A DNA stretch of 64,000 nucleotides from Sunxiuqinia indica (GTDB taxonomy: Bacteria > Bacteroidota > Bacteroidia > Bacteroidales > Prolixibacteraceae), in assembly GCF_009847015.1 (NCBI RefSeq), contig NZ_WVEM01000003.1, positions 248,001 through 312,000 of the forward strand. The letters are read 5' to 3'. The position numbers were made by a program, and so were the translations under genes. The notes beneath the pieces are model-generated. The model searched no databases and had not been told where the DNA came from. It worked only from the letters and a program-made list of their open reading frames with translations. Below, piece after piece: positions 8,828 through 19,288 of this stretch. Position 1 is the stretch's first letter, and the number at the start of each line of letters is the position of its first letter.

Positions 8828-10252
8828 CTAAAAAGGATCTTTTTTCAGGTATTTTCGGGCAAGGTCATTCCTTATAGATAATAGTTGTTCGCTGATTCCA
8901 ACTTTATAAACATGTGGATTTAAAAATCGTTTATGCTCATCCGGAAGTTGCTTTAAACGGGACTGCGTATACAGAGCTAATTCTGAAGGCGTTTGTTGTG
9001 GTATTATTGTTTGGCCTCCTTTCATTACTTGATGTACAAGCGATTCTTTTCTACACGAATTTATTTGTTTTTGTTTTTCAGGCAGAGTGATGTGGTAAAT
9101 TTTTTCATACTCAACTTCCGATTCCATTGAAATACCATCGGCACAAAACTGATTGTCGTCATCAATATATCGATGGATGGTTTTTATTCCTGGTAGAGTC
9201 ATCTTCGAAATATTTTCTGACACTTTTATCGATGGCTTTTCATTAATCATGGATAGCTTAAAAACACCATCCAGAGCTGCATCATCTTTGCCGGTTGCCA
9301 GTGCGGTGCCCACTCCGTATATGTCAATGGGGGCTCCTTGCAATTCAAGACTTTGAATGATGTTCTCATCCAGTTGGTTTGAGGCAACAATCTTTACATG
9401 TTGCAAGCCTTCATCATCCAGCATCTTTCGGGCTTTTTTGCTCAGGAAAGTCAAGTCACCACTGTCGAGTCGAATTCCGGCTAATTCATGCCCTTTTTGT
9501 TTTAACTCATGCGCTATTTTCATAGCATTTGGGACGCCGCTTTTCAAGGTGTCGTATGTGTCAACCAGCAGCGTGCACGAATCGGGAAAAATTCTGGCGT
9601 AACTACGAAAAGCTTCCAACTCATTGTCAAAACTCTGTATCCATGAGTGGGCCATCGTTCCAGTACTTTCAATATTGAAATGATGGGCGCTGTATACGTT
9701 GGACGTTTTGTCGAAACCTCCGCTAATAGCTGCTTTGCTGGCGTTAATACCTCCCAGCCCTTGAGCGCGTCTTAGTCCAAATTCCATTAACGCTTTTTTG
9801 CCGGCGGCTAAGCGAATTCGACTTGCTTTTGTGGCGATCAACGATTCAAAATTCAGAATATTCAAGAGAAGGGTTTCAATTAACTGACATTCTAAAATGC
9901 TTCCCTCAACGCGAAGTGCCGGCTCATAAGGAAAAATAAGCTCACCTTCCTTTGCAGCGTACATGTCACCCTTGAAACGAAAGTCTCCCAAAAACTCAAC
10001 AAACTTGCTGTTGAATCCAATCGACAAAAGATACTCACAATCCTTATCAGAATAGTTGAAATTTTCGATAATTGAAAGCACGGATGATAAACCGGAGAAG
10101 ACAACATAGCTCCCGTTGAAAGGGCATTTGCGGAAGAAATAGTCAAAATTGGCCGGCTGTTTATGGAGTCCGCATAAAAAATAGCCTTGTGCCATTGTTA
10201 ATTCATAATGGTCGGTGTAGAGCCCGGTGCTTTGTTGAAGTGGAAATATCAT
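8828..10252 (-). CDS. pncB: Nicotinate phosphoribosyltransferase
   Basis: A 474-residue enzyme joining nicotinate to PRPP with ATP hydrolysis, giving nicotinate mononucleotide. Family blocks visible: GLYTDHYELTMAQGYF at the N-terminus, RRAQGLGG around residue 160, the histidine-rich STGTMAHSWIQSF that carries the phospho-accepting His, GIRLDSGDL, and GVGTALATG in the phosphate-binding region. It forms the second step of the salvage route with pncA downstream. Confidence 0.93.
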   Translation of the reverse strand: MIFPLQQSTGLYTDHYELTMAQGYFLCGLHKQPANFDYFFRKCPFNGSYVVFSGLSSVLSIIENFNYSDKDCEYLLSIGFNSKFVEFLGDFRFKGDMYAAKEGELIFPYEPALRVEGSILECQLIETLLLNILNFESLIATKASRIRLAAGKKALMEFGLRRAQGLGGINASKAAISGGFDKTSNVYSAHHFNIESTGTMAHSWIQSFDNELEAFRSYARIFPDSCTLLVDTYDTLKSGVPNAMKIAHELKQKGHELAGIRLDSGDLTFLSKKARKMLDDEGLQHVKIVASNQLDENIIQSLELQGAPIDIYGVGTALATGKDDAALDGVFKLSMINEKPSIKVSENISKMTLPGIKTIHRYIDDDNQFCADGISMESEVEYEKIYHITLPEKQKQINSCRKESLVHQVMKGGQTIIPQQTPSELALYTQSRLKQLPDEHKRFLNPHVYKVGISEQLLSIRNDLARKYLKKDPF

Positions 10253-10578
10253 TGTCTAAATTTTGGCTAGCATGTTACAAATACCTTGCAAATTACCAAC
10301 TAAATTTTGATAAAAGAGTTTTTGATTATCATTCAGTTGGTTGATTTGAGCAAAACACCGGATTTAGAATTCTCGAAGTGTGTATTTTTCACCTCAGTGG
10401 TAGATTTTTCAGCACACTTTTTTCTTGTTTTTTTTCGAAGATCAGGTTTTTTAATGGTTGTCTGTGTGGTTGATTATTAGCTTGTTTTGTTGTTTTGTTG
10501 CGGTTGAGCTTTGTTTTCGGCACTTGGTTTGCAAAAAGAAGGATAGTTACATTATTTATAATCAAAAAAAAACATTTC
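10253..10578. other. Divergent intergenic region pncB / osmC
   Basis: 326 bp separating two divergent genes, so it should hold both promoters. I see no tRNA, ORF or strong hairpin. T-rich tracts dominate 10405-10500. The region near 10545-10560 (GTTACATTATTTATAATC) could hold the osmC -7 element but does not match TAnnTTTG. Confidence 0.45.
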
Positions 10579-11007
10579 ATGAAAGTTAATAAAGCACATG
10601 CATATTGGAAAGGGAATTTGAAAGATGGAAACGGTCGCATGCAATTCGAGAAAAGCGACACTGAATTTCCGTTTAGTTTTAAATCAAGATTTGAAGATGG
10701 AGTGGGTGCAAATCCTGAAATGTTGATTGGATCAGCTCATGCAGGTTGTTTTTCAATGGCTTTTTCGAATATTTTAGATGGTGAAGGTTTTGACCCGAAA
10801 GAAGTAAAAGCAGTTGCTAGTATCAAGTTAGATCAGGTTGATGGTGGTTTTAAAATAACAGAAAGCCACCTGGATGTAGAGGCAAAAATTCCGGATATTG
10901 ACGACGATAAGTTTCAGGAACTTGCGACTAAGGCTAAAGAAAACTGCCCCGTTTCTCAAGCACTTTCGGCCATTAAGATAACGATGGATGCTAAATTGAA
11001 GAGTTAA
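10579..11007 (+). CDS. OsmC family peroxiredoxin
   Basis: A 142-residue OsmC/Ohr fold protein that reduces organic hydroperoxides using two cysteines: C57 in SAHAGCFSMAF and C123 in ENCPVSQAL. The EFPFSFKSRFEDGVGANPEMLI stretch is typical of the OsmC branch. The ATG at 10579 gives the normal N-terminus; the frame is open further upstream but those residues are AT-rich leader. The protein is cytoplasmic, forms intertwined dimers in the family, and is usually stress-induced. It stands alone and is closed by a terminator shared with ppdK. Confidence 0.9.
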   Translation: MKVNKAHAYWKGNLKDGNGRMQFEKSDTEFPFSFKSRFEDGVGANPEMLIGSAHAGCFSMAFSNILDGEGFDPKEVKAVASIKLDQVDGGFKITESHLDVEAKIPDIDDDKFQELATKAKENCPVSQALSAIKITMDAKLKS

Positions 11008-11084
11008 AAAATTATCGTATAAAAAATAGCAGTGGAACAGGAAGTTTTTTTTCAGTTCCTTTATTTCAATAACAGACCTTTGAG

Positions 11085-11126
11085 ACGAAAACGCCGTCTT
11101 TGGATTTCCAAAAACGGCGTTTTTTA
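11085..11126. terminator. Bidirectional terminator osmC / ppdK
   Basis: AAAACGCCGT pairs with ACGGCGTTTT around a 13-nt segment that itself contains TTTGGA/TCCAAA. A-runs and T-runs flank both sides, so it can stop transcription from both convergent genes. Confidence 0.85.
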
Positions 11127-11145
11127 TTTTCCGATCGTAGTAAAA

Positions 11146-13857
11146 CTAGCTACTGTGTTTGACATTTGCTAGAGCGGCTGCTATCCGGGCAATAGGAACA
11201 CGATAAGGAGAGCAACTCACATAGTCTAAATTGACACTGTCGCAAAACTCGACAGAGCTCGGTTCTCCACCGTGTTCACCACAAATACCAACTTTCAATT
11301 TTGGTTTGGCTGAACGGCCCTTTTCAACCCCCATTTTCACCAATTGACCAACTCCATTTTGGTCGAGTACCTGGAATGGATCCTGTTGCAAAATACCATT
11401 TTCTAAATAAACTGGTAGAAATTTACCGGCATCGTCGCGTGAATATCCCAGTGTCATTTGGGTTAAGTCATTTGTTCCGAACGAAAAGAAATCAGCTTCT
11501 GCAGCAATATGGTCAGCAGTTAGTGCCGCTCGTGGAATTTCAATCATTGTTCCAACTAAATAGTCGATGCGATCGCCTTTTTCTTTAAATACTGACTCTG
11601 CAGTGGATCGGATGATTTTGGTCTGGTTTTTTAGCTCGGCAACTGTGCCCACCAAAGGAACCATGATCTCAGGACGTGCATCAACTCCTTTTGCTTTCAG
11701 GTTAAGTGCTGCTTCAATAATTGCTCGTGCCTGCATGGCTGTAATCTCAGGATAGGTAATACCTAATCGGCAACCGCGGTGTCCCAACATGGGGTTAAAC
11801 TCTTCTAAATCTGAAATTTTGGACTTGACAGCATCAATTGAGATTCCCATTTCATCAGCAAGTTCTTTTTGAGTTGCTTGTTGGTGAGGTACAAATTCAT
11901 GCAATGGTGGGTCCAATAACCGCACCGTAACTCCATAGCCTTCCATTGCTTCGAATATACCTTCAAAATCTTCTCGCTGGTAGGGGAGTAGTTTCGCGAG
12001 TGCTTTTTCTCGCCCTTCCAGAGTTGATGACAATATCATTTCGCGCATTGCTTTAATTCGATGACCCTCGAAGAACATGTGTTCTGTTCGGCAGAGTCCA
12101 ATTCCCTGCGCTCCAAACTTGCGTGCAACCTTTGCATCATTTGGCGTATCAGCATTGGTGCGAACTGTCATTCGAGCAAACTGATCAGACAAGTCCATTA
12201 TTTTGGCAAAGTCACCTCCAAGGTCAGGATTCTTTGTTTTTACTTTGCCTTCAAGAACTTGGCCGGTCGTACCATTCAGTGAAATCCAGTCGCCTTCCTT
12301 GATTTCTTTTCCGGCAACGGTCATTACTCTTGTTTTGTAGTTAATTTTAATGGCTCCTGCACCGGAAACGCAGCATTTACCCATGCCGCGTGCAACTACT
12401 GCGGCATGCGAGGTCATTCCTCCTCTGGCGGTTAAAATACCACGGGCAATATTCATTCCTTCTAAATCTTCGGGAGAAGTTTCAATTCGTACGAGAATTG
12501 AATTTTCGTATTTGTTAGCTTCGTCGGCAAAGAATACCACTTGACCTGTTGCAGCTCCGGGAGATGCTGGTAGCCCTTTGGCAACAATTTTTGCGCTCTC
12601 AAGTGCATCGGTATCAAAAATAGGGTGGAGTAATTCGTCCAGCTTGTTAGGTTCTATTCTTAATAACGCGGTTTTGTTATCAATCATACCTTGCTCCAGC
12701 ATGTCAACAGCAATTTTAACCATCGCTGCTCCGGTTCGTTTTCCGTTTCGGGTTTGTAGAAGCCACAGCTTGCCGTCCTGGATGGTAAACTCCAAATCCT
12801 GCATATCCTTGTAGTGGTTTTCCAGTTTTTCCTGGGTTTCCATTAATTCTTTATAAATAGCAGGCATGGTTTCTTCCAGCGAAGGAAATTCGTCTTTACG
12901 CATTTCCTCACTAACTTCAGCTAGTTCGGCCCAGCGCTTACTGCCTTCCAGGGTAATCTGTTGCGGAGTTCGGGTGCCGGCAACAACATCTTCCCCTTGC
13001 GCATTAATCAGGTATTCGCCGTTGAAAATATCTTCGCCTGTTCCGGCATCGCGGGTAAAGGCAACTCCTGTTGCAGACGTGTCACCCATGTTTCCATAGA
13101 CCATCGCTTGCACGTTTACTGCTGTTCCCCATTCAACCGGGATATTGTTGATCTTGCGATAATAGATAGCGCGTTCATTCATCCAGCTATCGAAAACAGC
13201 GGATATCGCTCCCCATAGTTGTTGCCATGGGTCGTCCGGGAAACTTTTCCCGGTTACTTTTAGTACAGCTTCTTTAAAGCGGGTAACCAGCACCTTTAAG
13301 TCGTCAGTTGTGAAGTCGGTATCCAACTCAATGCCTTTTTCTTCTTTCAGGCTTTCCATGATTTCCTCAAAAGGATCAATATCTTCCTTGCTTTCGGGTT
13401 TCAGACCTAAAACAACATCGCCATACATTTGTACAAAACGACGATACGAATCCCATGCAAAACGTTCGTTCCCTGATTTTTTTGCAATTCCCTGTACTGC
13501 TAAATCGTTCAATCCAAGATTTAAAACAGTATCCATCATACCGGGCATTGATACTCTAGCCCCGGAACGCACGGAAACAAGGCACGGATTATCTTTGTCT
13601 CCAAATTTTGTGTTGGTTAATTCTTCAATAAGGGCCACTGCTTTTTCAACTTCATCTTTTATGGATGAAACAGCAGCGTGGTGTCCCTGTTGCGTATAGA
13701 GGGTACAAACTTCGGTTGTAATCGTAAAACCAGGGGGGACTGGCACACCAATCAGGTTCATCTCTGCCAGGTTAGCTCCTTTACCTCCAAGGAGGTTTTT
13801 CATATCGGCTTTGCCTTCTGCTTTACCGTTACCGAACGTATAAACATACTTTGTCAT
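11146..13857 (-). CDS. ppdK: Pyruvate, phosphate dikinase
   Basis: A 903-residue enzyme interconverting pyruvate + ATP + Pi and PEP + AMP + PPi. The N-terminal ATP-grasp part begins [14 protein letters not shown] and includes [21 protein letters not shown]. The swivelling phosphohistidine domain has [16 protein letters not shown]. The C-terminal PEP-binding barrel has [27 protein letters not shown] and the catalytic cysteine in VGICGEHGG. Length matches bacterial PPDK (about 880-910). In Bacteroidota it works in glycolysis or gluconeogenesis at the PEP/pyruvate node. Single gene with its own terminator. Confidence 0.96.
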   Translation of the reverse strand: MTKYVYTFGNGKAEGKADMKNLLGGKGANLAEMNLIGVPVPPGFTITTEVCTLYTQQGHHAAVSSIKDEVEKAVALIEELTNTKFGDKDNPCLVSVRSGARVSMPGMMDTVLNLGLNDLAVQGIAKKSGNERFAWDSYRRFVQMYGDVVLGLKPESKEDIDPFEEIMESLKEEKGIELDTDFTTDDLKVLVTRFKEAVLKVTGKSFPDDPWQQLWGAISAVFDSWMNERAIYYRKINNIPVEWGTAVNVQAMVYGNMGDTSATGVAFTRDAGTGEDIFNGEYLINAQGEDVVAGTRTPQQITLEGSKRWAELAEVSEEMRKDEFPSLEETMPAIYKELMETQEKLENHYKDMQDLEFTIQDGKLWLLQTRNGKRTGAAMVKIAVDMLEQGMIDNKTALLRIEPNKLDELLHPIFDTDALESAKIVAKGLPASPGAATGQVVFFADEANKYENSILVRIETSPEDLEGMNIARGILTARGGMTSHAAVVARGMGKCCVSGAGAIKINYKTRVMTVAGKEIKEGDWISLNGTTGQVLEGKVKTKNPDLGGDFAKIMDLSDQFARMTVRTNADTPNDAKVARKFGAQGIGLCRTEHMFFEGHRIKAMREMILSSTLEGREKALAKLLPYQREDFEGIFEAMEGYGVTVRLLDPPLHEFVPHQQATQKELADEMGISIDAVKSKISDLEEFNPMLGHRGCRLGITYPEITAMQARAIIEAALNLKAKGVDARPEIMVPLVGTVAELKNQTKIIRSTAESVFKEKGDRIDYLVGTMIEIPRAALTADHIAAEADFFSFGTNDLTQMTLGYSRDDAGKFLPVYLENGILQQDPFQVLDQNGVGQLVKMGVEKGRSAKPKLKVGICGEHGGEPSSVEFCDSVNLDYVSCSPYRVPIARIAAALANVKHSS

Positions 13858-14136
13858 AAAGCGTTTTTTGTAGATTAGTAATAAAAAATCAGTTTAAGTC
13901 TGTTCTTTTTAGAACGTTATAAAATTGAAAAAATGAATTCTAAAAAACCAATCAATTAGCGTGTTATATAGCCACTTTTAGTTAAGTGGTAACTTTCCGG
14001 CACCTTAAAGACTTCCTGAATGTTCGTTTAATATCGGGCTTGGCAGTTTCAAGGGCTATTTAAATACGAATATCAGAATCTGATAGTTCTTAACATTTAT
14101 TAACGTTGTTTGAGTGTTCTTAACTATAATCTGACG

Positions 14137-14144
14137 TACATTTG
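14137..14144 (+). promoter_or_regulatory. -7 box of putative small RNA A
   Basis: TACATTTG matches the Bacteroidota -7 consensus TAnnTTTG exactly and is kept identical in the second copy. No single perfect -33 element is common to both copies. Confidence 0.55.
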
Positions 14145-14149
14145 TATTG

Positions 14150-14244
14150 TAAGATTTAGTAAAAAGACAATTAATTTTTTTCATAGAGATAGGTTTGGTT
14201 AAGTTATAATAGAAGGATGGTTCTAACCATCCTTCTATTATTTT
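14150..14244 (+). ncRNA. Putative small RNA A with intrinsic terminator
   Basis: A predicted transcript of about 95 nt from just after the -7 box to the T-rich end of the hairpin at 14211-14236, whose arms AGAAGGATGGTT and AACCATCCTTCT pair perfectly over 12 bp. No ORF with a credible start spans it. It is conserved in copy B, including a compensatory change in the lower stem (A-G-A/T-C-T here, A-A-A/T-T-T there), which supports function as RNA. I recognise no named RNA family. Confidence 0.5.
14211..14244 (+). terminator. Terminator of putative small RNA A
   Basis: A 12-bp perfect stem with a two-base CT turn, followed by ATTATTTT. Confidence 0.65.
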
Positions 14245-14335
14245 GTTGAATTTGTAGCTTCCGACAAATTTTTTCAGAAAGAACATTTTTCACATTTATT
14301 AACGTTAGTTGAATGTTGTTAACTAGAATCTGACG

Positions 14336-14343
14336 TACATTTG
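14336..14343 (+). promoter_or_regulatory. -7 box of putative small RNA B
   Basis: TACATTTG, identical to the box in copy A. TTG occurs 18 bp upstream (GTTGTTAAC) as a possible -33 element. Confidence 0.55.
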
Positions 14344-14348
14344 TATTG

Positions 14349-14443
14349 TAAGATTTAGCAAAAAGACAAGTAATTTTTTTTCATAGATAGGTTTGGTTAA
14401 ATTAGTTTAAAAGGATGGTTGCAACCATCCTTTTATTATTTTT
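14349..14443 (+). ncRNA. Putative small RNA B with intrinsic terminator
   Basis: Paralogue of small RNA A. The hairpin at 14408-14435 has a 13-bp perfect stem (TAAAAGGATGGTT and its complement) around GC, then TTATTATTTTT. The conserved central part GTTTGGTTAA and the hairpin loop are the most likely exposed regions. It could also act as a leader of clpB if the terminator is read through, but the clpB ATG is 155 bp further on. Confidence 0.5.
14408..14443 (+). terminator. Terminator of putative small RNA B
   Basis: A perfect 13-bp stem with a GC turn and a downstream T-rich tract. Confidence 0.65.
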
Positions 14444-14597
14444 ACCAACTGTCAAAAATTCCATCCTTTTAAAATTCTTCCTGAAAACGCTTCTGCTTTT
14501 CATAATTTGGAAAGACAAAATGTCTGTATTTCTCTAACGAGTCGTTTTGGCTAACTTTTTGAAGAGCAGCGGGTAGAAATGAATAAAGGAGGAAACC

Positions 14598-17186
14598 ATG
14601 AATTTTAACAACTTTACAATTAAATCGCAGGAGGCATTGCAGCATGCGTTTGAAATTGCGCAAGCGAATAATCAGCAGGCCGTTGAAAACGGTCATGTCT
14701 TGAAAGGCTTATTACATGCGGCTGAAAATGTAACCGGTTTTCTATTAAAAAAACTAGGAGTAAATACGGGCATTTTTCAACAAGCGCTGGAGCAAATCAT
14801 CCAATCGTATCCTAAAGTTACCGGGGGAGAACAATACCTTTCGGGTAATACCAATAAAGCATTGCAGAAGTCAATTGATATCTCCAAAAAAATGGGAGAT
14901 GATTTTGTCTCGGTTGAGCATGTGTTAATGTCCCTACTGGAGACTGGTGATACGATTTCTACTTTGCTAAAGGATAACGGAGTAGGGAAAAAAGAGCTAA
15001 ACGCGGCCGTCGAAGAATTGCGTAAAGGAGCGAAAGTGCAAAGTCAGACAGCTGAAGACCAGTTTAACTCGTTGAACCGTTTTGCAGTTAACCTGAATGA
15101 GAGAGCCCGAAGCGGGAAACTTGATCCTGTCATTGGTCGCGATGATGAAATTCGCAGAATTTTGCAGATTCTCTCTCGTAGAACAAAAAATAACCCGGTT
15201 TTGATTGGTGAACCCGGAACAGGAAAAACGGCTATTGCCGAAGGTTTGGCTCATCGAATTGTGCGGGGAGATGTACCCGAAAACCTGAAGTCAAAGCAGC
15301 TGTTCTCGCTGGACATGGGAGCGCTTGTTGCCGGAGCCAAATACAAAGGTGAGTTTGAAGAGCGCCTGAAGGCGGTGGTCAATGAAGTGGTGAAATCGGA
15401 TGGTGAAATTATCTTGTTTATTGACGAAATTCACACATTGGTGGGCGCAGGAAAGGGAGAAGGTGCTATGGATGCTGCCAATATTCTGAAGCCTGCGTTA
15501 GCCCGTGGCGAACTACGTTCGATTGGAGCCACCACATTAAATGAATATCAAAAGTACTTTGAAAAGGATAAAGCATTGGAACGTCGTTTTCAGATTGTGA
15601 TGGTGAATGAGCCGGACGCGTTGAGTGCGATATCTATTTTACGTGGACTGAAAGAACGCTACGAAGGTCACCACAAGGTTCGCATTTTGGACAATGCAAT
15701 TATTGCAGCGGTGGAGCTATCTCAGCGATATATTTCTGACCGATTCTTGCCCGACAAAGCTATTGATTTGATGGACGAGGCAGCTGCCAAGTTGCGTTTG
15801 GAGATGGATTCGGTGCCAGAGGAATTGGATGAAATCGAACGCCGTATGAAGCAGTTGGAGATCGAGCGGGAAGCCATTAAACGAGAAAAAGATGAAAGCA
15901 AGCTGGCTTTGCTTGGCGAAGAGATTGCCAACCTGAAAGAGGAGCAGTCGAGGTATCGTGCACAGTGGGAAATGGAAAAATCGTTGATTGACCAAATTCA
16001 GCAAAATAAAACCAACATAGAAAGCTTTAAGTTTGAGGCAGAACAAGCCGAGCGATCAGGAGATTATGGCAAAGTGGCTGAATTTCGGTATGGTAAAATC
16101 AAAGAAGCTGAAGAGCAAATCATCCGGTTGGAGCAAGAATTGCACGAAGTCCAGGGAGATTCTTTAATAAAAGAAGAAGTGGATGCTGAAGATATTGCAG
16201 ACGTCGTTGCTCGCTGGACGGGAATTCCTGTTTCCAGAATGATGCAAAGTGAACGTGAAAAGTTACTTCACCTGGAGGATGAATTACACAACCGTGTTGT
16301 TGGTCAAAAAGAGGCCATTCATGCGGTGGCTGATGCGGTGCGCCGAAGCCGTGCGGGACTACAAGATGAAAAGAGACCGATCGGTTCGTTTATCTTTTTA
16401 GGCACAACAGGAGTTGGTAAAACCGAATTGGCGAAGGCATTGGCCGAGTACCTTTTTAATGATGAGAATATGGTTACCCGCATTGATATGTCGGAATATC
16501 AGGAAAAATTCTCGGTCACTCGGTTGATTGGGTCGCCTCCCGGATATATTGGGTACGATGAAGGCGGGCAGTTAAGTGAAGCGGTTCGCCGGAAGCCCTA
16601 TTCGGTTGTCTTGTTTGATGAAATTGAAAAAGCACATCCGGATGTGTTTAATGTCTTGCTGCAAGTCCTGGATGATGGTCGGTTGACCGATAATAAAGGG
16701 CGAGTTGTTAATTTCAAAAACACCATTATTATCATGACTTCAAATCTTGGATCTCAAATTATACAGGAAGGTTTTGAACGAATGAAAGCAGGCAATAAGG
16801 GGGAGGTTTATGAAGAAACTCAGAAGGCCGTTTTCAATCTGTTGAGAAAAACGATTCGACCTGAGTTTCTGAATCGGATTGACGAAACAATCATGTTCAC
16901 GCCATTGTCACGAGAAGACATCAAACAAATTGTTCGAATCCAGTTTAACCGAATTGTGAAACGAATGAGCAATCAGGATCTGAAGATTGAAATTAGTGAT
17001 GAAGCAGTTGATTGGTTAGCTGCTATCGGATACGACCCCCAATATGGTGCTCGTCCTGTTAACCGGCTATTGCAAAAGCATGTATTGAATGAACTGTCGA
17101 AAAAGATACTTGCCGGAGATGTTAATCTTGATCAAACGATTCAGATTGTTCTTGAAGACGATGAATTAAAATTCGTAAGTAAATAA
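14598..17186 (+). CDS. clpB: ATP-dependent disaggregase ClpB
   Basis: An 862-residue Hsp100 hexameric unfoldase that rescues aggregated proteins with DnaK. The N domain (1-145) has the double Clp repeat ([18 protein letters not shown] and [11 protein letters not shown]). NBD1 has Walker A GEPGTGKT and Walker [11 protein letters not shown]. The coiled-coil M domain (about 405-525, [20 protein letters not shown]) separates ClpB from ClpA/ClpC. NBD2 has [26 protein letters not shown] and the sensor-2 GARPVNR. The ClpP-binding tripeptide loop is absent. The start is supported by a full AAAGGAGG Shine-Dalgarno 6 bp upstream, unusually strong for this phylum. Confidence 0.97.
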   Translation: MNFNNFTIKSQEALQHAFEIAQANNQQAVENGHVLKGLLHAAENVTGFLLKKLGVNTGIFQQALEQIIQSYPKVTGGEQYLSGNTNKALQKSIDISKKMGDDFVSVEHVLMSLLETGDTISTLLKDNGVGKKELNAAVEELRKGAKVQSQTAEDQFNSLNRFAVNLNERARSGKLDPVIGRDDEIRRILQILSRRTKNNPVLIGEPGTGKTAIAEGLAHRIVRGDVPENLKSKQLFSLDMGALVAGAKYKGEFEERLKAVVNEVVKSDGEIILFIDEIHTLVGAGKGEGAMDAANILKPALARGELRSIGATTLNEYQKYFEKDKALERRFQIVMVNEPDALSAISILRGLKERYEGHHKVRILDNAIIAAVELSQRYISDRFLPDKAIDLMDEAAAKLRLEMDSVPEELDEIERRMKQLEIEREAIKREKDESKLALLGEEIANLKEEQSRYRAQWEMEKSLIDQIQQNKTNIESFKFEAEQAERSGDYGKVAEFRYGKIKEAEEQIIRLEQELHEVQGDSLIKEEVDAEDIADVVARWTGIPVSRMMQSEREKLLHLEDELHNRVVGQKEAIHAVADAVRRSRAGLQDEKRPIGSFIFLGTTGVGKTELAKALAEYLFNDENMVTRIDMSEYQEKFSVTRLIGSPPGYIGYDEGGQLSEAVRRKPYSVVLFDEIEKAHPDVFNVLLQVLDDGRLTDNKGRVVNFKNTIIIMTSNLGSQIIQEGFERMKAGNKGEVYEETQKAVFNLLRKTIRPEFLNRIDETIMFTPLSREDIKQIVRIQFNRIVKRMSNQDLKIEISDEAVDWLAAIGYDPQYGARPVNRLLQKHVLNELSKKILAGDVNLDQTIQIVLEDDELKFVSK

Positions 17187-17238
17187 ATGAAATGCACGTT
17201 GATGCAACACCCCTAAGAAACAACCGATTATAGTCAAG

Positions 17239-17268
17239 AGAAAGGGTGCGATAAGTACCCTTTTCTAT
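17239..17268. terminator. Terminator clpB / HPt gene
   Basis: AGAAAGGGT pairs with ACCCTTTTCT around a 9-nt loop between two convergent genes, with a T-rich end after clpB. It overlaps the last codons of the HPt gene. Confidence 0.7.
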
Positions 17269-17621
17269 TTTAGTGAATCCAAAACTTCCTGTAGTTCTTT
17301 TTCTGCATGTGCAACGACTGTATCAAACTCTTGAACGTATGCCGGGTAAGTATCAATATCGGCAAGCTTCTGAGTTTTTAACTGGAGTTCTTTCAGTTGG
17401 TGACCTAAATCGTCCATGCCAAAAGTCATAACCGATGATTTCGCTTTGTGTGCTAGTTCTCCTAATTCCTTGTATCGTTTATTTTTCAGATGCTCGTGCA
17501 ATCCATCTTTAAACTCAGGAATTTGATCAAAAAACATGTTGATAAACTCCTTTAGAATTTCGTCTTCGCCACCTGTAATTTCTTTCAGGTAGTTTAGATC
17601 GGTATACTTTTGCTCAGCCAT
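17265..17621 (-). CDS. Orphan HPt-domain phosphotransfer protein
   Basis: A 118-residue four-helix histidine phosphotransfer protein. H58 in ELAHKAKSSVMTFGM is the phospho-accepting residue of the HPt signature. It would relay phosphate between a hybrid kinase and a response regulator, but no partner is adjacent. I start it at MAEQKYTD: a Bacteroidota promoter lies so close to the upstream ATG (17652-17654) that the longer reading would begin before the transcript. The gene is monocistronic and convergent with clpB. Confidence 0.85.
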   Translation of the reverse strand: MAEQKYTDLNYLKEITGGEDEILKEFINMFFDQIPEFKDGLHEHLKNKRYKELGELAHKAKSSVMTFGMDDLGHQLKELQLKTQKLADIDTYPAYVQEFDTVVAHAEKELQEVLDSLK

Positions 17622-17655
17622 TCGTTTGTTGATAATGTTGATAAATTTTATCATT

Positions 17656-17687
17656 CAAAAGTAGTTAAAAAACTTTTATAATGCCAA
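17656..17687 (-). promoter_or_regulatory. Promoter of the HPt gene
   Basis: On the minus strand TTG (17685-17687) and TACTTTTG (17656-17663) are 21 bp apart. Transcription would start near 17649, about 28 nt before the chosen ATG. Confidence 0.6.
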
Positions 17688-17863
17688 CGAGGAAGCGGAT
17701 GGGATATTTTGAGTCTGGTCTATTTTATTGTGACGGATGCCCGTGTGCAAAATCAGCCAGACAGATGATTCTATTGAGAAACGTGATATTTTGAGAATTG
17801 AAAAAATTGTAAAATGGGTCAAAAATTCTGATATTATTCATGGAAAAAGATTCTTTTAACCAT

Positions 17864-17871
17864 TACATTTG
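17864..17871 (+). promoter_or_regulatory. -7 box upstream of gcvT
   Basis: TACATTTG fits TAnnTTTG and lies 19 bp before the gcvT ATG. No clear TTTG at -33. Confidence 0.5.
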
Positions 17872-17890
17872 CTAGCTTAATTTAGAATTG

Positions 17891-18982
17891 ATGAAGAAAA
17901 CTTCCTTTAATCAGCTGCATAAAGATGCCGGAGGCAAAATGGTAGATTTTGTTGGTTTTGAAATGCCAGTCGAGTTTAGTGGTATAAAAGACGAACACCT
18001 TACGGTACGAAAAGGCGTTGGTGTTTTCGATGTTTCGCATATGGGCGAATTTTGGGTGAAAGGACCGAATGCTGCAAAATTAGTGCAAAAGCTTACAACC
18101 AACGATGTATCTAAATTGAGCAAGGGACAGGCACAATACACTTGTTTCCCGAATGGCAAAGGCGGTATTGTAGACGATTTGTTGGTCTATTATTACGAGC
18201 CTGAAAAATATATGCTGGTTGTAAATGCGTCGAATATAGAGAAGGATTGGAAATGGCTGGTTTCGCAAAATAGTGTTGGAGCCGAGCTTGAAAATGCGTC
18301 AGACGACATTAGTCAATTGGCAATACAAGGGCCAAAAGCTACCACAACACTGCAAAAGCTCACTAAAATAAATCTGAATGAAATACCATATTACACTTTT
18401 GTAACCGATCAGTTTGCAGGAGTTGATGACGTTATTATTTCAGCAACAGGCTACACCGGATCGGGTGGCTTTGAGTTGTATTTCAGAAATGAACATGCTG
18501 AAAAGATTTATAAAGCCATTTTTGAAGCGGGGCAAGAATTTGGCATTAAACCAATTGGTTTAGGAGCTCGCGATACCTTACGTCTGGAAATGGGCTTTTG
18601 TCTTTATGGAAACGATATTGATGATACAACGTCACCGATTGAGGCCGGACTTGGATGGATTACTAAGTTTAATGATAACAATGATTTCATTGACAAAGAT
18701 TTGTTGTTGGTGCAAAAAAGCGAAGGCGTGACTCGTAAGCTGCGAGGATTTGAAATGATTGATCGCGGTATTCCTCGTCACGATTACGAATTGGCTGATA
18801 AGGATGGGCATGTTATCGGTAAAGTCACTTCAGGTACACAATCGCCGATGTTAAATAAAGGGATTGGAATGGGATATTTGGATAAAGAATATTCCGCATT
18901 TGGAACAGAAATCTATGTGAAAATTAGAAATAGACTATTGAAAGCAAAGGTAGTAAAAGTACCTTTTGTGAGTCTTCTTTAA
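17891..18982 (+). CDS. gcvT: Glycine cleavage system T protein (aminomethyltransferase)
   Basis: A 363-residue tetrahydrofolate-dependent enzyme that releases ammonia from the aminomethyl group on the lipoylated H protein, forming 5,10-methylene-THF. Family blocks: [64 protein letters not shown] and the C-terminal GIPRHDYEL with [20 protein letters not shown] at 17891 is chosen over the TTG codon just before it. gcvH and gcvP are not nearby. A terminator follows directly. Confidence 0.96.
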   Translation: MKKTSFNQLHKDAGGKMVDFVGFEMPVEFSGIKDEHLTVRKGVGVFDVSHMGEFWVKGPNAAKLVQKLTTNDVSKLSKGQAQYTCFPNGKGGIVDDLLVYYYEPEKYMLVVNASNIEKDWKWLVSQNSVGAELENASDDISQLAIQGPKATTTLQKLTKINLNEIPYYTFVTDQFAGVDDVIISATGYTGSGGFELYFRNEHAEKIYKAIFEAGQEFGIKPIGLGARDTLRLEMGFCLYGNDIDDTTSPIEAGLGWITKFNDNNDFIDKDLLLVQKSEGVTRKLRGFEMIDRGIPRHDYELADKDGHVIGKVTSGTQSPMLNKGIGMGYLDKEYSAFGTEIYVKIRNRLLKAKVVKVPFVSLL

Positions 18983-19012
18983 GGGGGTTGACTTACAACT
19001 TTTCTAATCTGG

Positions 19013-19042
19013 AAAGCCTGCTGATATCAGCAGGCTTTTTTT
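19013..19042 (+). terminator. Terminator of gcvT
   Basis: The perfectly self-complementary GCCTGCTGATATCAGCAGGC is flanked by AAA and seven T residues. Confidence 0.9.
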
Positions 19043-19288
19043 GCTTATCACCGTAACCCGAAGGATTAATGTTCCATTATTCTGCGTGCTTAGTTGAGTG
19101 TTGAGCATACATTTGTTATTAACAGAACGAGATTCTGATTGGTCGAAAACAGGTTCAAAGACTCACTGAGAACAATTCATTTGAATACCGTCATTACAAA
19201 AGCTTAACAATTGTACAAATCGTACGAAATAATCGAAGTATTTCTGAATAGAGGCTTATCTTTGCTGCTCGAAAGTTTACCGACATTT

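Larger units (their letters stand above)
14093..14244 (+). repeat. Tandem duplicated 152-bp unit, copy A
   Basis: Aligns almost base for base with 14292-14443 (same length, start-to-start spacing 199 bp). Both begin ACATTTATTAACGTT and both end in a GGATGGTT...AACCATCC hairpin followed by TATTATTTT. The unit covers a promoter, a short non-coding stretch and a terminator. Confidence 0.85.
14292..14443 (+). repeat. Tandem duplicated 152-bp unit, copy B
   Basis: The second member of the pair described at 14093-14244. It differs by scattered substitutions and one small shift in the TCATAGAGATAGG/TCATAGATAGG segment. It ends 154 bp before the clpB start. Confidence 0.85.

Noticed and set aside
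14056-14286. 76-codon minus-strand ORF across the duplicated unit
   Set aside because: It crosses the hairpin and promoter of copy A, is not conserved in copy B, and has AT-rich, protein-unlike composition.
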